Assembly: GCF_009669305.1 (NCBI RefSeq)
Contig: NZ_SADB01000008.1
Location: 62,001-126,000 of the forward strand
Reading direction: 5' to 3'
DNA from: Ancylomarina sp. 16SWW S1-10-2
GTDB lineage: Bacteria > Bacteroidota > Bacteroidia > Bacteroidales > Marinifilaceae
Length of the DNA stretch: 64,000 nt
Below the pieces are notes generated by a model, which saw only the letters and a list, made by a program, of their open reading frames with translations, was not told where the DNA came from and ran no database searches. Shown piece by piece: positions 17,910 through 25,333 of this stretch. The stretch's first letter is position 1, and the number at the start of each line of letters is the position of its first letter. Both the position numbers and the translations under genes were made by a program.

Positions 17910-18383
17910 ATGAACAGAAAATTCACATTAGTTGTTACTCTATTATTGATGGTAAGTAGCTTATCATTCGGGCAAATTCTAACCCCAGCCAAATGGAAAG
18001 TGGAGTTGTCGAAACAAGAAATTAAAGTTGGTGATGTAATTGATGTTGTTTTTAAAGCAAAGATTGATAAGTCATGGCATCTGTATTCAAATGATTTTGA
18101 TGCAGACTTGGGACCAATTTTAATTTCATTTGATTTTGAAGATCACGCATCTTATGAGCGTATTGGAGAAGTAAAGCCTGTTAATGCTCAGAAGCACTAT
18201 GATAAAATTTGGGAAGGCGATGTTAGTTATTTTGAGAATACTGCTGAAATGCGTCAGCAAATTAAAGTGAAAAGTCTACCATTAAAAATTGAAGGTACTT
18301 TCGATTTTCAATCGTGTTCCGATGCGAGTGGACAGTGTGTAATGGGTGATGATGAGTTTGATTTGAACTACCCAAACAAGTAA
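17910..18383 (+). CDS. Secreted stand-alone DsbD N-terminal (alpha) domain protein
   Basis: This 157-residue protein has a signal peptide (residues 1-21, ending SLSFGQ). The rest aligns along its length with residues 24-155 of the full-length DsbD at 47890: PAKWKVELSKQEIKVGD, SWHLYSNDFDADLGPI, YDKIWEGDVSYFE and FDFQSCSDASGQCVMGDDEF. The cysteine pair C136/C143 matches the DsbD alpha-domain pair that passes reducing equivalents to periplasmic substrates. There is no membrane or thioredoxin domain: the frame ends before a terminator and the next gene is unrelated. It could act as a soluble periplasmic thiol carrier loaded by DsbD (inference). It is transcribed from an ECF-like motif that also precedes dsbD. 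Confidence 0.85.
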   Translation: MNRKFTLVVTLLLMVSSLSFGQILTPAKWKVELSKQEIKVGDVIDVVFKAKIDKSWHLYSNDFDADLGPILISFDFEDHASYERIGEVKPVNAQKHYDKIWEGDVSYFENTAEMRQQIKVKSLPLKIEGTFDFQSCSDASGQCVMGDDEFDLNYPNK

Positions 18384-18406
18384 AAAATAGTTTCTCTTTA
18401 TGAGAT

Positions 18407-18434
18407 TTAAGCCATCCTTCGGGGTGGCTTTTTT
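18407..18434 (+). terminator. Terminator of the orphan DsbD-N gene
   Basis: AAGCCATCC / GGGTGGCTT closed by a TTCG tetraloop and followed by TTTTTT. A near-identical hairpin ends the geneless unit at 20143-20172. Confidence 0.88.
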
Positions 18435-18567
18435 GCTTTAATCATGTATTATGAAATGCTATATCAAGACGATTCATTTAATGATAAGGTTAGGTGTTTT
18501 TTTTATAGATTAGTTTTGTGGGTTTTAATGCATAGGAAGGAATAAATATCATTTTTTTTAACATTTG

Positions 18568-18598
18568 ATTCACCCATTTTCGATAATTAAGGGTCTTA
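18568..18598 (+). promoter_or_regulatory. ECF-like promoter motif, copy 2 (before the cysteine synthase)
   Basis: ATTCACCC (18568-18575), 17 bases, then GTCTTA (18593-18598), ending 69 bases before the ATG at 18668. Confidence 0.65.
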
Positions 18599-18667
18599 TA
18601 AATAGATTAGGATATTAATATCTTAAATTAAATATTATTATGAATTTCAAACCCCTATTATAAGAAT

Positions 18668-19717
18668 ATGGAAAAAAACAACCCTTGCAAAAGAATTAAT
18701 GGATTATCGTCTCTAGTTGGAAACACGCCATTATTAGCAATTGAATTTGAGTATAAAGGAACAACGAGAACAATTTACGCGAAAGCGGAATATTTGAATA
18801 TGACAGGTAGTATTAAAGACCGTATGGCCTTTCATATTATTCGGAAAGCCTATAAGTTGGGTACATTAAAAGAAGGTGACCGAATAATTGAAGCGACTAG
18901 TGGAAATACTGGTATTGCTTTTTCTGGAATAGGTAGAGCGATGGGACATCCAGTAACCATTTATATGCCTAATTGGATGAGCCAAGAACGTATTAACCTA
19001 ATGAAAAGTTATGGCGCTGATATTCGATTGGTAAGTAAAGAAGAAGGCGGTTTTTTAGGTAGTATCGATATGGCTGATAAATTGGCTTCCGAGAATGAGA
19101 ATACATTTCTTCCACTGCAGTTTTCAAATAATGATAACTGTGAAGCGCATTATAACACAACTGCACCTGAATTATGGTGGCAATTGAAATATATAAGTTT
19201 AACTCCTGATGCTTTTGTCGCTGGGGTTGGTACTGGCGGTACTGTAATGGGAGTTGGTAAGTATCTAAAAGAGCAGAACCCTAAAATTAAGGTCCATCCT
19301 CTAGAGCCCTCTAATTCTCCAACTATGTCGACAGGACACAAGGTTGGTAAACATAGAATTCAAGGTATTTCCGATGAGTTTATTCCATCAATAGTTAAGC
19401 TTGATGAGTTAGATGAAATTGTGAGTGTTGACGATGGAGATGCTATAATAATGGCTCAGAAATTATCTTCAATTCTAGGCTTAGGCGTTGGAATTTCTTC
19501 AGGAGCTAACTTCTTGGGTGCTTTAAAAATTCAGGAAGAGTTAGGTCCAGACTCAGTTGTAGTTACGGTTTTTGCTGATGATAACAAGAAATATTTAAGT
19601 ACAGACTTAATGAGAGAAGAACCAATCAAAGATGATTTTATGGCTACTGGGGTAGAATTAAAACAGTTTAGATCATTTAAACGTGTTTGTCCTACTTGTT
19701 GTGGTCCTAATGATTGA
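18668..19717 (+). CDS. Cysteine-synthase-family PLP enzyme with Cys-rich C terminus
   Basis: This 349-residue fold-type II PLP enzyme shows LVGNTPLL near the N terminus, NMTGSIKDR with the PLP lysine K50, the phosphate/substrate loop [11 protein letters not shown] (residues 75-85), [17 protein letters not shown] and a GISSGAN loop for the pyridine nitrogen side. These are O-acetylserine sulfhydrylase/cysteine synthase features, so the likely reaction is cysteine formation from an activated serine and sulfide; cystathionine beta-synthase-type chemistry is an alternative. It is about 30 residues longer than typical CysK, and the end is CPTCCGPND (C341, C344, C345), a cysteine cluster not needed for catalysis. 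It has an ECF-like promoter and overlaps the start of a small broken gene at its stop. Confidence 0.85.
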   Translation: MEKNNPCKRINGLSSLVGNTPLLAIEFEYKGTTRTIYAKAEYLNMTGSIKDRMAFHIIRKAYKLGTLKEGDRIIEATSGNTGIAFSGIGRAMGHPVTIYMPNWMSQERINLMKSYGADIRLVSKEEGGFLGSIDMADKLASENENTFLPLQFSNNDNCEAHYNTTAPELWWQLKYISLTPDAFVAGVGTGGTVMGVGKYLKEQNPKIKVHPLEPSNSPTMSTGHKVGKHRIQGISDEFIPSIVKLDELDEIVSVDDGDAIIMAQKLSSILGLGVGISSGANFLGALKIQEELGPDSVVVTVFADDNKKYLSTDLMREEPIKDDFMATGVELKQFRSFKRVCPTCCGPND

Positions 19718-19848
19718 ATCTCAATTTGATATTAGTTATGAGGTGGTTAGATTATCTAACTGTCTAAGACGAAATTAGTCGAGAGAATGGCAAAATTTCA
19801 CTTCATATAGTTGGTGAGAAAGAAGACTTTTATCATGAAGTTGAGTAG
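19710..19848 (+). pseudogene. Frameshifted small gene overlapping the cysteine synthase stop
   Basis: An ATG at 19710 overlaps the last codons of the cysteine synthase, as in translational coupling, and reads [20 protein letters not shown] before a premature TAG. In another frame the next bases continue as DEISRENGKISLHIVGEKED and FYHEVE, then TAG. Restoring two bases (AGAC to AGAGAC near 19766) would join them into one 46-residue product, a typical loss of one AG unit. I do not recognise the family. A terminator follows at 19884. The coherence of the joined peptide is my reading of composition, not a database match. Confidence 0.4.
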
Positions 19849-19883
19849 TTGATTTCGAACTCATCTTAAAAAAAGAATAAATA

Positions 19884-19911
19884 GTCTTCCAATTAATTTT
19901 GGAAGGCTTTT
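19884..19911 (+). terminator. Terminator of the cysteine synthase unit
   Basis: The stem GTCTTCCAA / TTGGAAGGC (one G-U pair) with a six-base loop is followed by TTTTAT. Confidence 0.75.
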
Positions 19912-19963
19912 ATATGCTATTATAGCTGTATTTAAGAGATTTATTAAAAAATAAATAAGTTAC

Positions 19964-19994
19964 ATTCACCCTTTTCCTATTTTTAGGTGTCTTA
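19964..19994 (+). promoter_or_regulatory. ECF-like promoter motif, copy 3 (before a geneless unit)
   Basis: ATTCACCC (19964-19971), 17 bases, then GTCTTA (19989-19994). No normal gene follows; a terminator lies 150 bases downstream. Confidence 0.6.
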
Positions 19995-20000
19995 TATATA

Positions 20001-20172
20001 AGAACTTTAGTTAGTAAAGTTGGTAAAATCATATTAGAGATATTTTGTGAATTATTTCGCACGTTTTTATTTCATCTTCTTTGGTCGGATTTGTTTGAAT
20101 AAAAATTAAAAACATACTCTAAGAGGTTAAAATTAATGGTCTAAAAAAGCCACCTTCAGGGTGGCTTTTTTT
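20001..20172 (+). ncRNA. Candidate small RNA or microprotein transcript between ECF-like promoter and terminator
   Basis: The stretch has a promoter motif in front and a hairpin terminator at the end but no ordinary gene, so a transcript of roughly 170 bases is predicted. Part of it resembles 49947-50038 behind dsbD: TTTAGTTAGT at 20006 and TCTTTGGTCGGAT at 20078-20090 recur there about 75 bases apart. Both copies also hold a GTG-started short frame: here 20 codons at 20047-20109 (MNYFARFYFIFFGRICLNKN), there 15 codons; both end their shared part in FGRI at the same codon. It could be a regulatory RNA, a leader-like microprotein, or the shell of a deleted gene. The evidence is positional plus modest similarity only. 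Confidence 0.4.
20143..20172 (+). terminator. Terminator of the geneless unit
   Basis: AAAGCCACC / GGGTGGCTTT with a TTCA loop region and a run of seven T. It closely resembles the terminator at 18407. Confidence 0.88.
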
Positions 20173-20291
20173 AGTATGTGATGTCTCGTTCTAAAATAGC
20201 TCTATATAAATGTAAAATTAGCATTAGGATTAGTGTTTAGGTATAATTTGTTTAAATTCAATCCTGAATATTTATTCATAAAGTAAATAAC

Positions 20292-21410
20292 ATGAAAATA
20301 ATTATTGCTCCAGATAAGTTCAAGGGTTCTTTAACAGGGATGGAATTTTGTGAAACCGTTGAAAGAGGTCTTAGAAAGTACAGCTCTAATGTTGAAATTA
20401 TAAACTTACCCTTGGCTGATGCTGGTGACGGAACTATTGAAGTTCTAAACTATTACCTAGATGGAGAAATGATATCTCTAGAGGTTCATGATCCTTTACA
20501 TCGAAAAATTAAGGCTAGCTATTTGTATTCCAAAAGTAAGAAAACGGCCTATATCGAAATGGCTGAAGCTTCGGGAATTCGTTTGCTGAAAATGAATGAA
20601 GCAAATCCTATGCTGACCAGTACTTATGGTACGGGTGAACTTATTAAAGACGCTTTGGAAAGAGGAGTGGAGCATATTATTTTAGGAATTGGAGGAAGTG
20701 CAACTAATGATGCTGGTTTGGGTATGGCAAGAGCTTTAGGTTATCGTTTTTTCAATCAGTATAAAGAAGAATTGAAAGGTCTGGGTGAAGATTTAATTCA
20801 GCTTCACTCTATCGATAAATCAACGGTTCATCCACGACTTAAAGAGGTGAAATTTGAAGTTGCTTGTGATGTTGATAACCCTTTGTTTGGAGAACGAGGA
20901 GCCGCCTACATTTATAGTCCGCAAAAAGGGGCTAGCTCTGAAATGGTTCTGGAATTAGACGCAGGACTCCAGAATTTTAATGAAGTTGTGAAGGCGCAAT
21001 ACGATATTGATTTGCATGAAATTAGTGGTGCAGGAGCAGCAGGAGGACTTGGTGGAGGAGCTATGTTATTTTTAAAAGCAATGTTGAGTTCCGGAATAGA
21101 TTTGATAAAAAAGGAAGCTAATTTTAATACGCATATTAAAGATGCTGATTGGATTATAACGGGCGAAGGCAAGTTGGATAAGCAAACTTTTTCTGGCAAA
21201 GTTATTCGTGGTATTATAGATTCTATTGATATGCAAAAATTAGCCTTATTTTGTGCGGTGGTAGATCTAACAGAAAAGGAAAAACAAGCCATTAATAGCG
21301 ATTATATCGCTGAGACATCAGTATATGCAAAGAATGTGGATGACTCGATTAAAAATGCGGGAAAGTATCTAGAACAGGCTGTCGAAGAATTCGCAAAGAA
21401 TAATCTCTGA
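20292..21410 (+). CDS. Glycerate kinase (GarK/GlxK family)
   Basis: This 372-residue protein is a member of the glycerate kinase type-1 family: KIIIAPDKFKGSLTGMEFCE at the N terminus, LPLADAGDGTIEVL near residue 45, EMAEASGIRLL, TYGTGELIKDAL, LGIGGSATNDAGLGMARALGYRF near residue 135 and GAGAAGGLGGGAMLF near residue 250, ending with DWIITGEGKLDKQTFSGK. It phosphorylates glycerate to 2-phosphoglycerate (or 3-phosphoglycerate) with ATP in the cytoplasm. It is a lone gene with its own terminator. It lies within the thiol island but lacks the ECF-like promoter, so there is no sign that it belongs to that regulon. Confidence 0.93.
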   Translation: MKIIIAPDKFKGSLTGMEFCETVERGLRKYSSNVEIINLPLADAGDGTIEVLNYYLDGEMISLEVHDPLHRKIKASYLYSKSKKTAYIEMAEASGIRLLKMNEANPMLTSTYGTGELIKDALERGVEHIILGIGGSATNDAGLGMARALGYRFFNQYKEELKGLGEDLIQLHSIDKSTVHPRLKEVKFEVACDVDNPLFGERGAAYIYSPQKGASSEMVLELDAGLQNFNEVVKAQYDIDLHEISGAGAAGGLGGGAMLFLKAMLSSGIDLIKKEANFNTHIKDADWIITGEGKLDKQTFSGKVIRGIIDSIDMQKLALFCAVVDLTEKEKQAINSDYIAETSVYAKNVDDSIKNAGKYLEQAVEEFAKNNL

Positions 21411-21451
21411 AAGAGACTAAAATATAATAGATTGAAACTTTATATTTAAAT

Positions 21452-21482
21452 AAAGGGTGCCTTGTAGGTACCCTTTAATTTT
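21452..21482 (+). terminator. Terminator of the glycerate kinase gene
   Basis: An 11-bp stem AAAGGGTGCCT / AGGTACCCTTT (one G-U) with a TGT loop, followed by AATTTTG. Confidence 0.75.
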
Positions 21483-21524
21483 GTATTTAAATCGAGAAGC
21501 TTCTATATTAAAGCTTAGATAGAT

Positions 21525-21881
21525 TTAATGTGTTTTTTTTACAGATTTAGTTTTCGAAAGATTAGTCGTTCTTTTATTATCAAAAATATAATTGACTCCC
21601 GTAGAATCTATTTTGATACGTACATTGGATGCTTCTATATTTATAATTGTATCTCTACTTGTACCGAGGAGTATTTTTCTTCCATCAGAAAGAATTAAGG
21701 TTGCCTGTTTCTTGCCCGGTTTAATTTCTTTATCTGCTAATACTTGTTTGTTTAATGGTACAATAAAAATTAAAAAAAATCCAACAGTTATTATTCTTTT
21801 AGTTATTACACGTAAACCATGTGTTGCACTCTCACGTTTGCCTTTAAACTTTATTAATCCGGCAATCTCTTTCTTCTTCAT
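21525..21881 (-). CDS. Truncated FecR-like membrane protein (anti-sigma family fragment)
   Basis: The protein has 118 residues. After a basic N terminus come a single hydrophobic segment (about residues 29-46) and then, on the periplasmic side, KPGKKQATLILSDGRKILLG and NVRIKIDSTGVNYIF. This is the first half of the Bacteroidota FecR domain, where a proline-glycine and LxLSDGxxxxL follow the membrane helix. Normal FecR proteins have 300 or more residues, with a cytoplasmic sigma-binding domain before the helix and a C-terminal DUF4974; both are missing. It may be a relic or a minimal membrane-anchored regulator. Its promoter is the fifth copy of the ECF-like motif, on this strand, which ties it to the dsbD/cysteine synthase set. 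No sigma factor gene is adjacent. Family assignment is by motif reading only. Confidence 0.6.
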   Translation of the reverse strand: MKKKEIAGLIKFKGKRESATHGLRVITKRIITVGFFLIFIVPLNKQVLADKEIKPGKKQATLILSDGRKILLGTSRDTIINIEASNVRIKIDSTGVNYIFDNKRTTNLSKTKSVKKTH

Positions 21882-21931
21882 TATTACTTTCTAAATTAAT
21901 TAACCTAAGTATTCATTTAAAATTCTAAAGG

Positions 21932-21962
21932 TAAGACAGTCAATTTTGATAAAAGGGTGACT
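21932..21962 (-). promoter_or_regulatory. ECF-like promoter motif, copy 5 (before the FecR-like gene)
   Basis: On the minus strand: AGTCACCC (21962-21955), 17 bases, then GTCTTA (21937-21932), ending 50 bases before the ATG at 21881. It has the same spacing as the four plus-strand copies. Confidence 0.65.
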
Positions 21963-22282
21963 AGATATATGTTATTTTCTGTTAAAAAATATTTAAACTT
22001 AATTCTTTAAATAATTATAGGCTTTAACTTGTAGATTGATAGTTCAATATGATTTTGTATTTTAAATATGTTATAGAGGTAGTTTTACCTTCTTTCTAAT
22101 GAATAGAGCATAAAATGAAAAAGGAAGCATATTTTTTTCATCGTCTTAAATTATGATGTGTCTCAAAGGAAATTAAATTCGAAGTGAATAATTCATAATA
22201 ACTGTTTTGTAATTTAATGTGCCAGAACCAAAATATACAGAAAATGGTATATGGGTATGTATAATCTTTTGCAAATAGGTTG

Positions 22283-22348
22283 TGTTATGTTGTTGTGAGT
22301 GGACAATCTGTAATGGCTGATGATGAGTTTGATTACTGTAACTGGTAG
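22283..22348 (+). pseudogene. Relic of a further DsbD N-terminal domain gene (3' end only)
   Basis: Bases 22294-22334 match 18323-18363 of the orphan DsbD-N gene at 37 of 41 positions, including 17 consecutive identical bases. The frame is kept: codons read SGQSVMADDEFD, then YCNW and TAG. The second redox cysteine of the parent (SGQCVMGDDEFD) is Ser here. Nothing upstream matches the rest of the parent gene. It is the remains of a duplication in this island. The surrounding gap, 21963-22496, holds no other gene I can support. Confidence 0.75.
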
Positions 22349-22496
22349 TAAATTAGTCCTTTAGTGAGGTGTTAGTCATGCTTATAAGTAGTGTTTTTTT
22401 AATAATTATTCGAATATTCTAGTTACAGTCAAAAGCGTTAATTCTGTTTATTATTTAAAAAAAGTGATGCAAGTTCTTTGAACTCAAAAAAAAATC

Positions 22497-22504
22497 TAAT
22501 TTTG
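22497..22504 (+). promoter_or_regulatory. -7 box before the spondin-domain lipoprotein
   Basis: TAATTTTG matches TAnnTTTG and lies 38 bases before the ATG at 22542. A clear -33 TTG at 19 bases is not seen; TTG occurs at 22478. Confidence 0.45.
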
Positions 22505-22541
22505 TTCCTACTAGCTTATTCCAAAAATATATAATTGACTT

Positions 22542-23216
22542 ATGAAAAAATTGAAATTTATTTTATACATAATGCTTGCTTTTTTAATTGTAAGCTGTTC
22601 AGAAAGTGACGGGCCTATTGAGATGGGAATTGAGAGTAATGCAACTTATACTGTGACATTTACGATGCATTGGAATAGTTCCGATTTTCCAACTGATTAT
22701 CCTTCAAATGCATCTTTTTCTCCACTGATAGGGTGGAGTCATTCAAGCTCGAATAGTTTTTTTAAAGTTGGAACAACAGCAACTGAAGGAATTAAAGAAA
22801 TGACTGAAACAGCTAGTATAGACACCTTACAGACTGAGTTGGAAACTAAAATTACAGATGGAGAAGGTTTGGATTTTGTTCTTGGAAGTGGATTGGATAG
22901 TGGAACTGGTGAAATTTCTGTTGAAGTAGAAGTTGATGCGACCAATTCAGCAATTACATTGGTTTCTAAGCTGATTCCAAGTCCTGACTGGTATGTTGGA
23001 GCTCTTAATGTTGATTTATATGATGGTAATAATTTCGTAGACAGTACAATGACTGCTGTTGTTTACGATGCGGGTACCGACAGTGGCTTAAGTTTTGCTT
23101 CAGCTAATTCTACGACTGATCCACAGGGATTAATATCCTTGTTTGTTGATTCACCTCTTGGTGATGGTACCGAATTACCAACTGCTTTTGCAACTGTTAC
23201 GTTTGTGAAAAAATAG
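22542..23216 (+). CDS. Spondin-domain lipoprotein
   Basis: This 224-residue protein has a lipoprotein signal peptide ending in FLIVSC, so Cys20 is the probable lipidated residue. The remainder fits the spondin N-terminal (Spond_N) domain: YTVTFTMHWNSSDFPTDYPSNASFSPLIGWSHS, then FFKVGTTATEGIKEMTE, SPDWYVGALNVDLYD and VVYDAGTDSGLSF. In animals this fold is found in secreted matrix proteins; bacterial members are surface or periplasmic and of unknown role. Acidic residues after the Cys (SCSESDGPIE) could direct surface display under the Bacteroidota lipoprotein export rule. It stands alone with its own promoter and terminator. Confidence 0.8.
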   Translation: MKKLKFILYIMLAFLIVSCSESDGPIEMGIESNATYTVTFTMHWNSSDFPTDYPSNASFSPLIGWSHSSSNSFFKVGTTATEGIKEMTETASIDTLQTELETKITDGEGLDFVLGSGLDSGTGEISVEVEVDATNSAITLVSKLIPSPDWYVGALNVDLYDGNNFVDSTMTAVVYDAGTDSGLSFASANSTTDPQGLISLFVDSPLGDGTELPTAFATVTFVKK

Positions 23217-23237
23217 ATTGAAATATTTAAATTTCAC

Positions 23238-23272
23238 AGGTCTCTGATAAAAAAATCAGAGGCCTTTTTTTG
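23238..23272 (+). terminator. Terminator of the spondin lipoprotein gene
   Basis: The stem AGGTCTCTGAT / ATCAGAGGCCT (one T-G) with an A-rich loop is followed by seven T. Confidence 0.88.
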
Positions 23273-23371
23273 TGGCATATAATTCGTAAATTGGTTAGAG
23301 ATATAATATCAAGAGGCTATTAGGTTTAGCTTTGAAGGTATTCGAGTTAATAAAAATTTAAGATTCAAGTT

Positions 23372-23764
23372 ATGAGCTATTATTTTAATAAGGTTTTGAA
23401 AACTAAAAACTTCGATGAAGCTATTGATCAGATTACTGTTGAATTGAAAAAGGAGGGCTTTGGAATACTAAATCAAATAGATATAAAAGCAACTCTTAAA
23501 AAGAAAATAGACGTTGACTTTAAGAAATATGTCATATTAGGAGCTTGTAATCCTCATTATGCATACAAAGCTTTACAACAAGAAGATAAAATAGGTGTTT
23601 TTCTTCCATGTAATGTTATTGTTGAAGAACACGATAATGGTGACATAGAAGTTTCGGCAGTTGATCCAATTGCATCTATGGCTAAAGTGGAGAATGACTC
23701 CTTAGGCGAAATCTCAATTGAAATTCAGAAGAAGTTGAAGCTTGTAATCAGCAATTTAAATTAG
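23372..23764 (+). CDS. DUF302 domain protein
   Basis: This 130-residue cytoplasmic protein matches the DUF302 pattern: FDEAIDQITVELKKEGFGILNQIDIKATLKKKIDVDF, then YVILGACNPHYAYKALQQEDKIGVFLPCNVIV and a C-terminal AVDPIASMAKVEN. GACNP and LPCNV are the conserved signature, with one cysteine in each. The function is unknown; the family is often found near redox or metal-stress genes. It is monocistronic, followed by a bidirectional hairpin. Confidence 0.85.
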   Translation: MSYYFNKVLKTKNFDEAIDQITVELKKEGFGILNQIDIKATLKKKIDVDFKKYVILGACNPHYAYKALQQEDKIGVFLPCNVIVEEHDNGDIEVSAVDPIASMAKVENDSLGEISIEIQKKLKLVISNLN

Positions 23765-23781
23765 ATAAATAGTTTAACAAG

Positions 23782-23812
23782 AAAATTCCAGTATTTAGCT
23801 GGAATTTTTTTC
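23782..23812. terminator. Bidirectional terminator between DUF302 and VTT-type genes
   Basis: AAAATTCCAG / CTGGAATTTT stem with a seven-base loop and runs of A and T on either side. Confidence 0.8.
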
Positions 23813-23814
23813 TT

Positions 23815-24438
23815 TTAGCTCATTAAGGAAAAGATGGCTAAGGCATATAAATAAAAACGTAAAAATCTGAATAAGCCGTACATTAGGTACTTTTTAAAGC
23901 TAAAACTGATAATACCCGAGGCAATACTAACCATTGAGAATGGAATGGGTAATAGAGCGCCTACAATAATTAAAAATCCACCCCATTTACGAATATTCGC
24001 AATGTGTTTAGCCATTTTAGTCTCCATGTAAAGATTCACTTTCGGAATGTTAAGAATACTTTTACCTATGAAATAGGAAACGCAACCTCCTAAATAGGAA
24101 AGTAGGGCAAGTAGAGAAAGGTTAATGAATGAATGATCTAAGGTTTTAACCCATGCAATAAATATTTCTGGAGGAATAAGCCCCAATATTGATTCTGATG
24201 CGAAGAAAAGAGAATAAATACTTATTGCAGAATAATTCTCGGTAATATATTCAAAGAATGTATTAAAATCGATGATAAAACGATCCAGTAATATGAGTCC
24301 AAATACAATTAATATAAAGGGTAAAATGGCTTTCTTAATATTTTCCCAAATAAAATTGTAAAATCCTGTATACGAATAATATTGGTGTATAAGCTGCAAT
24401 TTTGATTTTCGATTCTTCTGTGTTGATTGTGGTCTCAT
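23815..24438 (-). CDS. VTT/DedA-like (YqaA-type) integral membrane protein
   Basis: This 207-residue protein has about five hydrophobic segments. Residues 30-53 form the first membrane helix; the stretch ESILGLIPPEIFIAW (about residues 82-96) is the re-entrant loop characteristic of SNARE-associated/VTT proteins, followed by YLGGCVSYFIGK and later KWGGFLIIVGALLPIPFSMVSIASG, the second re-entrant segment with its conserved Gly and Pro. Members of this superfamily act as phospholipid or small-solute translocases. It is smaller than DedA and closest by eye to YqaA. It is a lone minus-strand gene. Confidence 0.78.
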   Translation of the reverse strand: MRPQSTQKNRKSKLQLIHQYYSYTGFYNFIWENIKKAILPFILIVFGLILLDRFIIDFNTFFEYITENYSAISIYSLFFASESILGLIPPEIFIAWVKTLDHSFINLSLLALLSYLGGCVSYFIGKSILNIPKVNLYMETKMAKHIANIRKWGGFLIIVGALLPIPFSMVSIASGIISFSFKKYLMYGLFRFLRFYLYALAIFSLMS

Positions 24439-24614
24439 TTTTTCCTTTGTTATAGTAGAATAAAGTAAATCCTAAAAAAGAAGGATTTGTTATTTCAATT
24501 AGCAGGTATGGCACAGGAATTTAAGTTTGCGAGCCAATTTTAACTTTTACCAATTGAGGTAGAAAGTTTAAAAATTAGGTCTACGAAAAATAGTTGTGTG
24601 CCCAATTTCCAATT

Positions 24615-24902
24615 TTATATTGGAGGAGGTAAAAAGGATGTATCTGCTATACTTAAAGGGAAAAGTAAAACTCTAATTGAGATGGAAATCTGTTTGTGAA
24701 AAAGTTTCATTGAATTTGGAAGGGTGGAAATTAATTGGTTTCCGGACTCTTCATTTTCGTCTTCAAATGATGATTGGTCAGCATCAGAAATAGGCATATA
24801 TATATCAGCCTTTTGTTGTTGTGCCATCACCATTTTATGGATTGTTGGACCAACTACAAAAAGTAAAGCTATAAGTATTAATTGAATGCTATAGTTTTTC
24901 AT
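24615..24902 (-). CDS. Small secreted or membrane-anchored protein of unknown function
   Basis: The protein has 95 residues. An N-terminal hydrophobic segment (residues 6-25, IQLILIALLFVVGPTIHKMV, followed by MAQQ) could be a signal peptide or anchor. An acidic stretch (DADQSSFEDENEESG) follows and the C terminus ends SFLPPPI. No domain is recognised. It lies between the VTT-type gene and nhaA on the minus strand with no partner. The coding call rests on a plausible signal sequence and composition; moderate doubt remains. Confidence 0.45.
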   Translation of the reverse strand: MKNYSIQLILIALLFVVGPTIHKMVMAQQQKADIYMPISDADQSSFEDENEESGNQLISTLPNSMKLFHKQISISIRVLLFPLSIADTSFLPPPI

Positions 24903-25333
24903 ATTTTTTACTAATCATGTAAATGTAAATAAAAAACTAAAGGGTATTACATATTTCATAGTTACTTATGCTCATATGTATAATAATCTAATCTTAACAG
25001 CGAGATAACTCTCACTAGTATAGCGGTTTGTATGTGTATTAAATAAGTGTTAAAAATTTGTAATGCATAAAATACTGGGTTTCCCATATATGATTTTGAA
25101 TTAGCTGTCTTTCTATTATATCTTATGTGTTAGGTATATTCAAATTAAGATATATTAATATGAAGGTTATCTTTAATTTTACCTGAACCTTTGAATGGAA
25201 GACAGGATTGCTCTTTTGAAAAAGTATTAGTAACTTTCTTCTTTTGTTGTATACAGAAGATGATGAAATAAGTATTTATTTACAAATTGAATCAATCTGT
25301 ATGTAAGTTTAGTTCGCATTTAAAGAGTATATA
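24903..25333. other. 430-base gap before nhaA, nothing identified
   Basis: AT-rich spacer between a leftward small gene and rightward nhaA; it should hold both promoters. No clean TAnnTTTG box, repeat or RNA gene was recognised. Confidence 0.4.

Noticed and set aside
18384..18667. Idea that the orphan DsbD-N gene is a full dsbD broken by frameshift
   Set aside because: No membrane or thioredoxin domain sequence follows in any frame; a terminator and a new promoter come directly after it.
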